The notes under the pieces were generated by a model. It was not told the origin of the DNA and searched no databases. It was given only the letters and a program-made list of their open reading frames with translations. Shown here piece by piece: positions 16,693-26,091 of a DNA stretch of 64,000 bases. The DNA is from Pseudomonas sp. GD04019. Lineage in GTDB: Bacteria; Pseudomonadota; Gammaproteobacteria; Pseudomonadales; Pseudomonadaceae. Where the stretch lies: positions 1 through 64,000 of the forward strand of contig NZ_JAOEEA010000012.1 in the NCBI RefSeq assembly GCF_029837695.1, written 5' to 3'. The first letter of the stretch is position 1, and each line of letters opens with the position of its first letter. Both the position numbers and the translations under genes were made by a program.

Positions 16693-18024
16693 ATGGCCTT
16701 TCACCACAGCACCCAGGGCGAGGAAATCGACACCTCGGCCGGCATTCCGCGCAGCTACGCTTGGATCGTCTTCGCCCTGACGTTCGGCCTGCTGATCTCC
16801 GACTACATGTCGCGGCAGGTGCTCAACGCGGTGTTCCCGCTGCTGAAGGGTGAATGGGCGCTGTCCGACAGCCAGCTGGGCCTGCTCAGCGGCATCGTCG
16901 CGTTGATGGTCGGCCTGCTGACCTTCCCGCTGTCGCTGCTGGCCGACCGCTTCGGCCGGGTGCGCAGCCTGGCCCTGATGGCGCTGCTGTGGAGCCTGGC
17001 CACCCTGGCCTGCGGCCTGGCGCAGCAATACGAGCACATGCTGGTGGCGCGCTTTCTGGTCGGCGTCGGTGAGGCCGCCTACGGCAGCGTCGGTATCGCC
17101 GTGGTGCTCTCGGTATTTCCCAAGCACATGCGCGCCACCCTGACCGGTGCCTTCATGGCCGGCGGCATGTTCGGCTCGGTGCTGGGCATGGCCCTGGGCG
17201 GTGCGATTGCCGCGCATTTCGGCTGGCGCTGGGCGTTCGGCGGCATGGCCCTGTTCGGCCTGTTGCTGGCCGCGGTCTACCCGCTGGTGGTGAAGGAGTC
17301 GCGGGTGTCGCACAAGCGCTTCGCCGACGCCGCCCGGCAGGCGGCGGACAAGGCCGCCAAGCCGCTGCGCACCCTGTACAGCAGCCGCTCGGTGATCGCC
17401 GCCTATGTCGGCAGCGGCCTGCAGCTGTTCGTCGGCGGCACGGTGATCGTGTGGATGCCCAGCTACCTCAATCGCTACTACCAGATGGGCACCGACAAGG
17501 CCGGCGCGCTGGCCGGCATCATCGTGCTGTGCAGCGGCGCCGGCATGATCCTCTGCGGCATGCTCAGCGACCGCCTGTGCCGCAACGCCCCGGAGCGCAA
17601 GATCGCCCTGGCCATCGCCTATTGCCTGGGCAGCTGCCTGCTGCTGTCGCTGGCCTTCGCCCTGTCCGCCGGGCCGTTGCAGCTGCTGCTGATCTGCCTG
17701 GGCATGCTGATCGCCGCCGGCACCACCGGCCCGTCCGGGGCCATGGTGGCCAACCTGACCCACTACTCGGTGCATGGCACCGCGTTCGCCACCCTGACCC
17801 TGGCCAACAACCTGCTGGGCCTGGCGCCAGGGCCGTTCGTTACCGGTCGCCTGTCGGACCTGTTCGGTCTGCAGGTCGCCTTCCAGCTGGTGCCGCTGGT
17901 CAGCATCGCCGCCGCCGCGGTGTTCTTCTACGCCCGTTGCCATTACCTGCAGGACATCGCCCGCCTGCGTGGCGGCCAGGGGCGGGAGGACGCCGGTCCG
18001 GCAGCACTGGAGGTACAGCCATGA
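16693..18024 (+). CDS. MFS transporter, probable substrate importer
   Basis: A 443-residue protein with about 12 membrane helices. It carries the MFS signature after helix 2 (LLADRFGRVRSLAL, about 77-90) and the helix-4/5 block LVARFLVGVGEAAYGSVGIAV. Similar proteins transport organic acids or lipids-like substrates. It sits inside the catabolic operon after the BKACE gene and overlaps the DsbA-like gene by four bases (ATGA), so translation is coupled. Uptake of the pathway substrate is the simplest reading, but export of a waste product cannot be excluded. Confidence 0.88.
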   Translation: MAFHHSTQGEEIDTSAGIPRSYAWIVFALTFGLLISDYMSRQVLNAVFPLLKGEWALSDSQLGLLSGIVALMVGLLTFPLSLLADRFGRVRSLALMALLWSLATLACGLAQQYEHMLVARFLVGVGEAAYGSVGIAVVLSVFPKHMRATLTGAFMAGGMFGSVLGMALGGAIAAHFGWRWAFGGMALFGLLLAAVYPLVVKESRVSHKRFADAARQAADKAAKPLRTLYSSRSVIAAYVGSGLQLFVGGTVIVWMPSYLNRYYQMGTDKAGALAGIIVLCSGAGMILCGMLSDRLCRNAPERKIALAIAYCLGSCLLLSLAFALSAGPLQLLLICLGMLIAAGTTGPSGAMVANLTHYSVHGTAFATLTLANNLLGLAPGPFVTGRLSDLFGLQVAFQLVPLVSIAAAAVFFYARCHYLQDIARLRGGQGREDAGPAALEVQP

Positions 18025-18683
18025 GCCGCGCCCTGCGTATCGACGTGGCCTTCGACTTCGTCTGCCCCTGGTGCCTGATTGGCAAGCGCCAGCTCAAGCG
18101 CGCCGTGGTGCAGCTGCAGCAGACGCATCCGCACCAGGTGGTGAGCATCAATTGGCAGAGCGTGCAGCTGCTGCCGCAACTGCCGGCCGCCGGTGAGCCC
18201 TTTGCCGAGTTCTATCGCCGCCGCCTGGGCAGCGACACCGCGGTACACCTGCGCCAGGCCCAGGTGCAGGAGGCGGGGGCGGAAGTCGATCTGCGCTTCG
18301 ACTTCCAGCGTATCGCCCGCATGCCCAACACCGCCGACGCGCATCGCCTGATGCGCCGCGCCGTGGAACTGGGCGGCCCGGAGCAGCGCGAGCGCCTGCT
18401 GGAGCGCCTGTTCGCCGCGCATTTTCGCCACGGCGAGGATATCGGCGACGCCAATACCCTGCTGACCATCGCCGAAACCTGTGGCTACCCGCGCGAGGAA
18501 ATGGCCCGCGCCCTGTACCGCGACGGCCGACCCTTGCAGACGCCGGATACGGCTGCCAGCAGCGTGCCGCAGTTCGTCTTCGACGGGCGCCTGCTGCTCT
18601 CCGGCGCGCAGCCGGCCGACCTGCTGCTGCGCGGCATGCGCGAGGCCCTCGGCTTTCCGGAACGGCGGAGACTGCAGGCATGA
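18021..18683 (+). CDS. DsbA/FrnE-family oxidoreductase
   Basis: The 220-residue cytoplasmic thioredoxin-fold protein has the FrnE-type active site CPWC (C15-C18 in FDFVCPWCLIGK), an all-helical insertion in the middle, and the cis-proline block SSVPQFVFDGRLLLSGAQ near the C-terminus. No signal peptide is present. Relatives include polyketide FrnE and 2-hydroxychromene-2-carboxylate isomerase, some of which use glutathione or CoA thiols. The start overlaps the MFS stop (ATGA) and its stop overlaps the next small ORF in the same way. Its task in this operon is unclear. Confidence 0.85.
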   Translation: MSRALRIDVAFDFVCPWCLIGKRQLKRAVVQLQQTHPHQVVSINWQSVQLLPQLPAAGEPFAEFYRRRLGSDTAVHLRQAQVQEAGAEVDLRFDFQRIARMPNTADAHRLMRRAVELGGPEQRERLLERLFAAHFRHGEDIGDANTLLTIAETCGYPREEMARALYRDGRPLQTPDTAASSVPQFVFDGRLLLSGAQPADLLLRGMREALGFPERRRLQA

Positions 18684-18853
18684 CCCACCGCCATCACATG
18701 CCGGCCCGGCAACGGCCGGCGGCCGCTCAGCGCGCGCCGTTCGAGTTCGCTAGCGGCTACCCGGCCAACGCCAACCCGCTCAGGGCCGCCACTTGTCCGT
18801 TAGAGGAAGAGGGCGGCCGCGTCTACATCGTCATCGAGGACTTCGCGCCATGA
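18680..18853 (+). CDS. Unrecognised 57-residue protein, translationally coupled on both sides
   Basis: An open frame starts with ATG at 18680 inside the DsbA-gene stop (ATGA) and ends with TGA at 18851-18853 inside the start of the YeiH-type gene (ATGA). The predicted protein is basic and Ala/Pro-rich at the N-terminus, holds one cysteine (C39), and ends in an acidic then hydrophobic stretch GGRVYIVIEDFAP. It has no signal peptide or clear membrane helix. I cannot assign a family. The exact overlap at both ends is the reason to call it real; it may act as a coupling peptide or as a small subunit. Confidence 0.55.
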   Translation: MTHRHHMPARQRPAAAQRAPFEFASGYPANANPLRAATCPLEEEGGRVYIVIEDFAP

Positions 18854-19860
18854 GCGCCATCGCCCTTACCCAGATCAACGACCGTGCCCGCCAGTTGGCG
18901 CCGGGCATCAGTGTCAGCCTGGTGGTGGCCGCGGCCGCCACTTTCCTCTCCGAGCACTATGGCGCGCCGGTGATGCTGTTCGCCCTGCTGCTGGGACTGT
19001 CGCTCAACTTCCTCGCCGCCGAGGGCAAGTGCAAGGCCGGCATCGAGTTCACCGCGCGCACCGTGCTGCGTGTGGGGGTGGCCCTGCTGGGCATGCGCAT
19101 CACCCTGGAGCAGATCGCCGCGCTGGGCTGGAAGCCGCTGGCACTGGTGGTGATTCTGGTGGTGGTGACCATTTCCGTCTCGGTGCTGGCGGCCAAGGCG
19201 CTGGGCTTCAAGCGCATCTTCGGCATGCTTACCGGCGGCGCCACGGCCATCTGCGGCGCTTCGGCGGCGCTGGCCCTGGCCGCCGCGCTGCCCAGCCATC
19301 CGCAGAAGGAAAAGGCCACGCTGTTCACCGTGATCGGCGTGTCGGCGCTGTCGACCCTGGCGATGATCCTCTATCCGATGATCGCCAACGCCCTGGGCCT
19401 TTCGCCCCAGGAGGCGGGGGTGTTCCTCGGCGCCACCATTCACGACGTGGCCCAGGTGGTCGGCGCCGGCTACAGCATGTCGCCGGAGACCGGCGACATC
19501 GCCACCGTGGTCAAGCTGATGCGCGTGGCCATGCTGCTGCCGGTGATCGTCGCGGCCGCCATGGTCACCCGCCTGCAGGGCGCCGAAACCGCTGGCGAGC
19601 GGCCGCCGCTGCTGCCCTGGTTCGCCGTCGGCTTCCTGATCCTCGCCTGCGTCAACAGCACAGGCCTGGTGCCGGAGGTGGTGCAGGGTGGAGTCAACGA
19701 GCTGTCGCGCTGGTGCCTGGTGGTGTCCATCGCCGCGCTGGGCATGAAGACCCAGCTCAAGGAGCTGGCCAGCGTGGGCATCAAGCCGATCCTGCTGATG
19801 GTCGGCGAAACCATCTTCCTGGTCATCCTGGTGCTGCTGTTGCTGCGCTGGGGCCTGTGA
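18850..19860 (+). CDS. YeiH-family putative sulfate exporter
   Basis: The 336-residue protein is highly hydrophobic with about ten membrane helices and shows the YeiH/PF03601 features: LLGMRITLEQIAALG, the glycine-rich GGATAICGASAALALAAALP block (about 134-153) and GATIHDVAQVVGAGYSMSPETGDIATVVKLMRV. Members of this family have been proposed as exporters of sulfate or sulfite in bacteria that break down sulfonates. It begins four bases inside the preceding small ORF. Its place in a catabolic operon with a TauD-type dioxygenase suggests removal of an inorganic product, which is inference. Confidence 0.82.
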   Translation: MSAIALTQINDRARQLAPGISVSLVVAAAATFLSEHYGAPVMLFALLLGLSLNFLAAEGKCKAGIEFTARTVLRVGVALLGMRITLEQIAALGWKPLALVVILVVVTISVSVLAAKALGFKRIFGMLTGGATAICGASAALALAAALPSHPQKEKATLFTVIGVSALSTLAMILYPMIANALGLSPQEAGVFLGATIHDVAQVVGAGYSMSPETGDIATVVKLMRVAMLLPVIVAAAMVTRLQGAETAGERPPLLPWFAVGFLILACVNSTGLVPEVVQGGVNELSRWCLVVSIAALGMKTQLKELASVGIKPILLMVGETIFLVILVLLLLRWGL

Positions 19861-19906
19861 TCCGTGCGCCGGCGCTGGCGCCGGCACAACCCGAGAGAGA
19901 CTGTCG

Positions 19907-20602
19907 ATGAACAAGATCTACCCCAACGCCCACGTGGCGCTCGAGGGGCTGGTGGCTGACGGCATCAGCATCGCCTCCGGCGGCTTCGGCCTGTGCGGCA
20001 TTCCCGAGGCGCTGATCGCGGCGCTGGGCGAAACCGGCAAACGCGGCTTCACCGTCATCAGCAACAACTGCGGGGTCGACGATTTCGGCCTCGGTCCGCT
20101 GCTGTACAGCCGGCAGATTCACAAGATGATTTCCTCCTATGTCGGCGGCAACAAGGAGTTCGAGCGCCAGTACCTGGCCGGCGAGCTGCAGCTGGAGTTC
20201 ACTCCCCAGGGCACCCTGGCCGAGAAGCTGCGCGCCGGCGGCGCCGGCATCCCGGCCTTCTTCACCCGCACCGGCTACGGCACGCAGATCGCCGAGGGCA
20301 AGGAAACCCGCCAGTTCGACGGCGAGTGGTACGTGATGGAGCGTTCGCTGACCGCCGACCTGGCGCTGATCAAGGGCGCCAAGGCCGATCGCGCCGGCAA
20401 CCTGACCTTCAGCAAGACCGCGCGCAACTTCAACCCGCTGTGCGCCAAGGCCGGCCGGGTCTGCGTGGCCGAGGTGGAGGAAATCGTCGAAGTGGGCGAG
20501 CTGGCCCCGGACGAGATCCACCTGCCGGGCATCTACGTGCAGCGCCTGGTACTCAACGCCAACCCACAGAAGCGCATCGAGATGCGCACCACGAGGAGCT
20601 GA
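19907..20602 (+). CDS. 3-oxoacid CoA-transferase, subunit A
   Basis: The 231-residue subunit has the family-I CoA-transferase A pattern: GGFGLCGIPEALI (about 25-37) near the N-terminus, SNNCGVDDFGLG, and GTLAEKLRAGGAGIPAFFTRTGYGT. With subunit B it moves CoA from succinyl-CoA or acetyl-CoA to a 3-oxo acid. Acetoacetate released by the BKACE enzyme is the obvious acceptor, giving acetoacetyl-CoA for thiolysis; the dehydrocarnitine CoA-transferase DhcAB of Pseudomonas is a close alternative. It lies 46 bp after the YeiH-type gene and 5 bp before subunit B. Confidence 0.92.
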   Translation: MNKIYPNAHVALEGLVADGISIASGGFGLCGIPEALIAALGETGKRGFTVISNNCGVDDFGLGPLLYSRQIHKMISSYVGGNKEFERQYLAGELQLEFTPQGTLAEKLRAGGAGIPAFFTRTGYGTQIAEGKETRQFDGEWYVMERSLTADLALIKGAKADRAGNLTFSKTARNFNPLCAKAGRVCVAEVEEIVEVGELAPDEIHLPGIYVQRLVLNANPQKRIEMRTTRS

Positions 20603-20607
20603 GCAGC

Positions 20608-21234
<627 letters not shown>

Positions 21235-21430
21235 GCCTGATCTGCCGCCGGGCGCGCGGTCTTCCGGGCCGAGCTGTCGGCGGACGCGTTTCACCTCCCG
21301 TTCACTCCATGGCGGGATGTGTCCTGCCGGGGTCTGTGCCCCGGCCTTCGTGCGACGGCTGGCGCTCCAGCGGCCGTGCGCACCTTTTACCGAGGCAATT
21401 GCGACATCCAGCACCCACGAGGACCGGACG

Positions 21431-22159
21431 ATGCGAAGGACTGTTCTGCCGTACCTGCTCTGCCTGTTGTGCCTGGACGCGCTGGCCGACGCCCGCGCGG
21501 TGCGTCAGCTGTATGGGCTGGACAGCCATAGCCGGCTGCTCTGTGCCAGCGCCATGCTGTACTTCGACCCCCGCGAGAAGGCACCCGATCCGCGCCTCCT
21601 CACCGCGGTGTTCCACCATCTCAACAGCCTGGAGGCCGACGTGCAGCAGCTCGGCCAGCCGCCTGAGCTGGCCGGGCCGCTGGCGGCCATGCACCGGCTG
21701 TTCGACCAGCTGGACGGCTTGCCGCGCAGCGAGCGAGAGCGCTATCCGCAGCTGATCGGCCTGTTGCTGGAACAGCGTCGGCAGCTGGGCGACGCCGCCA
21801 GCCGCGAACTGGCGCGGCTCGGCCAGGCGCAGCCGCTCGGCGAGCAGAGTCGCGACCTCGCCGGGCTGTTGCTGGACTACCAGCTGCGTCACTACCCGCT
21901 GCCGCAGAAGGAAACCTGGCTGTTGCCGGCCGAGCGCCTGCAGGCCCTGGATGTGGACATCGAGCAGCGCTTCGCGCTGTTGCAGGCGCAGCATGGCGCC
22001 GCGCTGGGCAAGATCCGCAGCGGCTACCGCTTCGTCCACCGTCAGTTGCAGCAGGGGATCGGCAGGGGCGAGGGCGGTGGTGGCGCCGAGTTCTACCTGA
22101 GCCGTGCGGTGCTTGACCTCGACGAGCTGGCCCTGGCCGCGGAGCAGGGCCAGCCCTGA
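21431..22159 (+). CDS. Secreted or periplasmic hypothetical protein
   Basis: I do not recognise this family. The 242-residue product has a probable signal peptide (about 20 residues, ending ALADARA) and a mature part made almost entirely of amphipathic helices, with many Leu/Gln/Arg heptads, and a Gly-rich turn near residue 213 (GRGEGGGG). The ATG at 21431 is chosen because it opens the signal peptide. It runs in the operon direction after the CoA-transferase and meets the AraC-type gene tail to tail with one base between stops. Confidence 0.65.
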   Translation: MRRTVLPYLLCLLCLDALADARAVRQLYGLDSHSRLLCASAMLYFDPREKAPDPRLLTAVFHHLNSLEADVQQLGQPPELAGPLAAMHRLFDQLDGLPRSERERYPQLIGLLLEQRRQLGDAASRELARLGQAQPLGEQSRDLAGLLLDYQLRHYPLPQKETWLLPAERLQALDVDIEQRFALLQAQHGAALGKIRSGYRFVHRQLQQGIGRGEGGGGAEFYLSRAVLDLDELALAAEQGQP

Positions 22160-22160
22160 G

Positions 22161-23174
22161 TCACTTGTCCTTGCGCGGGCCGTGCTCGCTGCGCCAGGCC
22201 GCCGGTGGCATGCCGAACTGGCCGATGAACCAGCGGGTGAAGGAGCTGGGCATCGAATAGCCGAGCATGTCGGCAATACGCCCCAGCGAGTAGCTGGGGT
22301 TTTCCAGGTAGCGAATCACCAGGTCGCGGCGCACGCCATTGATCAGGTCGCTGAAGGTGGCCTGGTTGTCTTCCAGGCGGCGCTGCAGGGTGCGCACGTT
22401 CATGCCCATGGCCATCGCGATCTGTTCGATGGTGGCGCGGCCCATGGGCAGCAGCAGGTAGATGGCCTTGCGCACCTCGAACATCAGCGGCGTTTCCTGG
22501 TCGGCCTGCAACGAGTCGAGGAAGCGCTGGGCATAGCGTGCCATGGCCGGATCGGCTTGCGGGTTGGGCACGTCGAAGTCGGCGGCGTGGCAGACGATAC
22601 CGTTGAACTCGCCGTTGAACTCCAGCTTCTGGCCGAGTACGCGGCGGTGCACCTGCAGATCGTCCGGCGCGGCGTGGGTGAAGCTGACGCTGATCGGTTT
22701 CCAGTGCACACCGAGCAGGGCGGCGCACAGGCGGTACATCACGCCGATGGCCAGCTCGTTGCCCTGGCGGCAGCTCAGGCCGGTCTCGGTGACCACCTCT
22801 TCGCGGATAATCACCATGCTGCCGGCCTCCTCGATGAAGATCGCCAGCGAGTCGTTGAGCAAATGGCGGTACTGCACCACCACCTGCAAGGCCTCGCGCA
22901 GGGTGCGCTGGTGGGTCAGCAGCAGGCTGACCGCGCCGAAGTCGGAGAGCTGGCGCGATTCGGCCATGCGCAGGCCGAAGGTCTGGCAGTGGCTGGCCGT
23001 GGCGGAGTTCTCCAGCAGACGCACGGCGGCGTCGATCGGAATGCGGTGTTCCGGGTCCTGCAGCAGGGTCTTGCTGAGGCCCACTTCATTGAGCAGCGCC
23101 TGGACATTGAGTCCCAGGTGCTGGGCCACTTCCAGGTAATTGGTAAGAACCGCTGCGCGAACCAGTGTTGTCAT
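22161..23174 (-). CDS. AraC-family regulator (arabinose-binding-like N-terminus)
   Basis: The 337-residue protein has an N-terminal ligand-binding domain of the type shared by OruR/ArgR-like Pseudomonas activators (about 15-210) and a C-terminal AraC HTH pair (about 235-330) with the recognition signature LGRIADMLGYSMPSSFTRWFIGQFGMPPAAWR. It is transcribed away from the hydrolase-DUF1302 run, and copies of the direct-repeat operator lie in the divergent region (23256-23385) and before the MDR operon. I infer that it activates both operons in response to the catabolic substrate. Confidence 0.9.
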   Translation of the reverse strand: MTTLVRAAVLTNYLEVAQHLGLNVQALLNEVGLSKTLLQDPEHRIPIDAAVRLLENSATASHCQTFGLRMAESRQLSDFGAVSLLLTHQRTLREALQVVVQYRHLLNDSLAIFIEEAGSMVIIREEVVTETGLSCRQGNELAIGVMYRLCAALLGVHWKPISVSFTHAAPDDLQVHRRVLGQKLEFNGEFNGIVCHAADFDVPNPQADPAMARYAQRFLDSLQADQETPLMFEVRKAIYLLLPMGRATIEQIAMAMGMNVRTLQRRLEDNQATFSDLINGVRRDLVIRYLENPSYSLGRIADMLGYSMPSSFTRWFIGQFGMPPAAWRSEHGPRKDK

Positions 23175-23255
23175 TGTTCTAGTTCCTTCACAGGCATGGC
23201 CGCTTGTGACGGCCGCCGCGCATGATGCCGAAGCCGGCGGCGACGGTCACCTGGC

Positions 23256-23271
23256 TGTCATGAAATGAAAA
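23256..23271. promoter_or_regulatory. Operator half-site near the AraC-type gene
   Basis: TGTCATGAAATGAAAA is identical over 16 bases to the half-site at 13328. It lies 82 bases before the regulator start and could mediate autoregulation. No second copy is found 21 bp away on either side. Confidence 0.6.
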
Positions 23272-23348
23272 ATCGCGGCCGCCCTGCTGAGCTTAGCAGC
23301 GCCGCGTCGGGCGACTGCCCTGCGCCAAACACATGGCCGACCGGGCCA

Positions 23349-23385
23349 TGTCATGAATTGCGAAATGGCTGACGCCTAATGTGAA
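23349..23385 (+). promoter_or_regulatory. Direct-repeat operator upstream of the second operon
   Basis: TGTCATGAATTGCGAA (23349-23364) and TGACGCCTAATGTGAA (23370-23385) are degenerate copies of the 13328 element, again 21 bp apart. They precede the hydrolase gene at 23467 and point in the direction of the DUF1302 operon. Confidence 0.6.
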
Positions 23386-23466
23386 GCCTGCGCTGTGCCC
23401 GGCCTCTACTGTCTGGTCAACCCGACGCCTCGTGCGTCGATTGATCCGGCAGTCCAGGAGCCCAGC

Positions 23467-24027
23467 GTGGCCAGCACAGACTTCACCGTTCTCATCATCC
23501 CCGGCCTGCGCGACCACGTTGCGGACCATTGGCAGACGCTGCTCGCCGCGCGCCTGCCCAATTGCCGCACGGTGCCGCCGCTGCAGGCCGACAAGCTCAG
23601 CCTGGCGGCACGGGTCGCGGCGATCCAGAGCGAACTGGAGCGCATCGAAGGTCCGGTGCTGCTGGTGGCCCACAGCGCCGGCGTACTGATGGCGGTGCAC
23701 TGGGCGGCGCGTCATTCGCGGCCGATTCTCGGCGCGCTGCTGGCGACTCCGCCGGACCTGAACAGCACCTGGCCGCCGCAATACCCGAGCCCGCAAACGT
23801 TGCAGGACCACGGCTGGTCGCCGCTGCCGCGCGGTCCGCTGCCGTTCCCCAGCATCGTCGCGGCCAGCAGCAACGATCACCTGGCCAGCCTTGCGGCGGT
23901 GCGCGAAATGGCCCGCGACTGGGGCAGTGCCTTGGTCCAGCTGGGTGCGGTCGGCCACCTCAACCCGGCCGCCGGCTACGGCGAGTGGCCGCAGGCCGAG
24001 GAGCTGATCCAGGCATTGCTGGGCTGA
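23467..24027 (+). CDS. RBBP9/YdeN-type alpha/beta-hydrolase
   Basis: The product is a small (186-residue) alpha/beta-hydrolase of the RBBP9/YdeN group: VLIIPGLRDHVADHWQ at the start, nucleophile elbow AHSAG (serine near residue 71) and a late GAVGHLNPAAGYGEW block with the catalytic histidine. A GTG at 23467 with AGGAG six bases upstream is preferred over an in-frame GTG at 23395, which has no Shine-Dalgarno sequence. It is the first gene after the direct-repeat operator and probably belongs to the same regulon. Substrate unknown; ester or lactone hydrolysis is likely. Confidence 0.82.
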   Translation: MASTDFTVLIIPGLRDHVADHWQTLLAARLPNCRTVPPLQADKLSLAARVAAIQSELERIEGPVLLVAHSAGVLMAVHWAARHSRPILGALLATPPDLNSTWPPQYPSPQTLQDHGWSPLPRGPLPFPSIVAASSNDHLASLAAVREMARDWGSALVQLGAVGHLNPAAGYGEWPQAEELIQALLG

Positions 24028-24148
24028 AGCGCGAAGCGCCAGCAGCACTTTTTTCAACCGAACAAGGAAAGACACCCACCCGTTACCCGCTCTCGCGCCC
24101 CGTCGCGGGCGCGGCATGTCGTAAGCCCTAAAAAGCGGAGTCAACGCT

Positions 24149-26053
24149 ATGCACAACAATAACAAGCAGCATCGCTTTCCCTTGCGTAGAAGCCTGTTGG
24201 CCACGGCCGTCATGCTGGCCACCGTGCCGGCCGCCCAGGCCTTCGAAGTCGATACCGGCAGCCCGGACTGGTCCGTGCGCTTCGACAACACCGTCAAGTA
24301 CAACTACGGCCTGCGCACCGAGAGCGCCGACTCGCGCATGCTCGGCACGCCGAACAACAACGACGGCGACTACAACTTCCGCAAGGCCGGCACCAACATC
24401 ACCAACCGCGTCGACCTGCTGACCGAGCTCGACGTGGTGTACCAGAACCGCATGGGCTTGCGCGTCAGCGCCGCCAGCTGGTACGACAAGGCTTACGACA
24501 ACACCGGCTCCAGTTCCAACCCCTTGGTCAACGGCAACGACGACTACTCGTCGATCGCCGGCTGGGGCGGCCGCCCGGCGGCGCCAGAGGTGTTCGGCAG
24601 CCCGCACCTGAGCCGCTACGCCCAGCGCTACTACAGCGGCCCGTCCGGCGAGGTGCTCGATGCCTTCGTGTTCTACAGCACCGAGGTCGGCGAGGAGTCG
24701 CTGCTCAGCCTGAAGGCCGGCCAGCACAACGTGTTCTGGGGCGAGACCGTGCTCAACCCGGTGCACTCGATCAGCTACGGCCAGTCCGGCCTGGACCTGG
24801 CCAAGCTGGCCGCGTCGCCGGGCACCGAGGCCAAGGAGCTGTTCGTTCCGCGCAACCAGCTGTCCACCAGCTTCACCCTCAACTCCGAGTGGTCCTTCGC
24901 TGCCCAGTACTTCTTCAACTGGGACGCCGCACGCCTGCCGGAGGCCGGCACCTACTACGGCACCTCCGACCTGATCGGCGAGGGCGCCCAGTCGTTCATC
25001 CTCGGCCACACCGGTGGCCCGGGTCTGGCCGGCCCGAACGGCACGCTGACCAATATCCGCCGTGGCGATGACCTGACCCCGGACGATCAGGGCGACTGGG
25101 GCGTGATGGCCAAGTGGTCGCCGCAGTGGCTGGATGGCACCCTGGGTCTCTACTACCGCAATACCTCCGACATCCTGCCGCAGGCCGTGCTCGACGCCCG
25201 CGAGCTGACCCTGGCCGGTGGCATTCCGGGCCTGCGCAACTCGATCGAGACCACCTCCTACCGCCTGGCCTATGGCGAAGACATCGATATCTACGGCCTG
25301 AGCCTGTCCAAGGACATCGGCGGCATCAGCGTCGGCAGCGATCTGAACATCCGTCACGGCATGCCGCTGTCGAGCATTCCGGCCATCTACAGCCCACTGC
25401 TTGTCGGCGGCGCCGGCCCCTTGTCACCGCGCGATCCGTCCACCGGCGTGGTCGATGCACCGATGCGCGAAGGCGACAACATGAGCGCCACCGGCGACAC
25501 CCTGCACTGGGTGGTCAACGGCCTGGTGGCCCTGCCCGAGACGCCGCTGTTCGACGCCGCGACCCTGCTCGGCGAGGTCTACTACAGCAACCTGCTGAGC
25601 CTCGATAGCAAGAACCAGGCGCTGTACAAGGGCGAGGACAGCTACCACGGCATCGACAAGCCGACCCGCGACAACTGGGGCGTGGCCGTCAACTTCACCC
25701 CGACCTGGTACCAGGTGTTCCCGGGCGTGGACCTCTCCGCGCCGATGTCGATCAACCTCGGCATCGACGGCGTCTCCCCGGTCGCCGCCGGCGGCGCCGA
25801 GGACACCGGCAACTACGCGGTGGGCGTCAGCGCCGCCATCTACAACCAGTACTACGTCGACCTCAAGTACGTGGACTCCTTCGGCGACGCCGAGAAGTGC
25901 GAAGACGGCGCCGCGGATGGCTCGACCCCCAACGCCTTCGACCTCACCCAGCGCCACACCTGCTACGCCGGCGGCTACTCCTCATTCTCCGGCGGCGGTG
26001 CCACCGGCGAGGACCGCGGCGCGGTCTACCTGACCTTCAAAACCACTTTCTAA
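24149..26053 (+). CDS. DUF1302 outer-membrane-type protein
   Basis: The 634-residue product has a signal peptide (about residues 1-31, ending VPAAQA), then a beta-strand-rich DUF1302 domain: SVRFDNTVKYNYGLR, many aromatic-alternating strands and a C-terminal YLTFKTTF that ends in phenylalanine as outer-membrane proteins do. DUF1302 and DUF1329 are nearly always encoded together with a YCF48-like protein and an RND transporter, as here, and the set is linked to hydrophobic or lipid-like substrates. The CA motif lies in codons 3-6, where Hfq/Crc would block initiation. Confidence 0.87.
   Translation: MHNNNKQHRFPLRRSLLATAVMLATVPAAQAFEVDTGSPDWSVRFDNTVKYNYGLRTESADSRMLGTPNNNDGDYNFRKAGTNITNRVDLLTELDVVYQNRMGLRVSAASWYDKAYDNTGSSSNPLVNGNDDYSSIAGWGGRPAAPEVFGSPHLSRYAQRYYSGPSGEVLDAFVFYSTEVGEESLLSLKAGQHNVFWGETVLNPVHSISYGQSGLDLAKLAASPGTEAKELFVPRNQLSTSFTLNSEWSFAAQYFFNWDAARLPEAGTYYGTSDLIGEGAQSFILGHTGGPGLAGPNGTLTNIRRGDDLTPDDQGDWGVMAKWSPQWLDGTLGLYYRNTSDILPQAVLDARELTLAGGIPGLRNSIETTSYRLAYGEDIDIYGLSLSKDIGGISVGSDLNIRHGMPLSSIPAIYSPLLVGGAGPLSPRDPSTGVVDAPMREGDNMSATGDTLHWVVNGLVALPETPLFDAATLLGEVYYSNLLSLDSKNQALYKGEDSYHGIDKPTRDNWGVAVNFTPTWYQVFPGVDLSAPMSINLGIDGVSPVAAGGAEDTGNYAVGVSAAIYNQYYVDLKYVDSFGDAEKCEDGAADGSTPNAFDLTQRHTCYAGGYSSFSGGGATGEDRGAVYLTFKTTF
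24155..24165 (+). promoter_or_regulatory. CA motif (possible Hfq/Crc site) in the first codons of the DUF1302 gene
   Basis: AACAATAACAA starts six bases after the A of the ATG and is identical to the element at 16655. Confidence 0.55.
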
Positions 26054-26082
26054 CCACGAATTGCCCAGCCTCTGAGCAGGAG

Positions 26083-26090
26083 AACAACAA
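26083..26090 (+). promoter_or_regulatory. CA motif (possible Hfq/Crc site) at the DUF1329 start
   Basis: AACAACAA fits AANAANAA and lies between the GCAGGAGA Shine-Dalgarno region and the ATG at 26092. Confidence 0.5.
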
Positions 26091-26091
26091 G

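Noticed and set aside
24028..24148. Terminator between the small hydrolase gene and the DUF1302 gene
   Set aside because: A T run (ACTTTTTTC) is present near 24048, but the preceding bases do not form a convincing stem, so the genes may still be co-transcribed.
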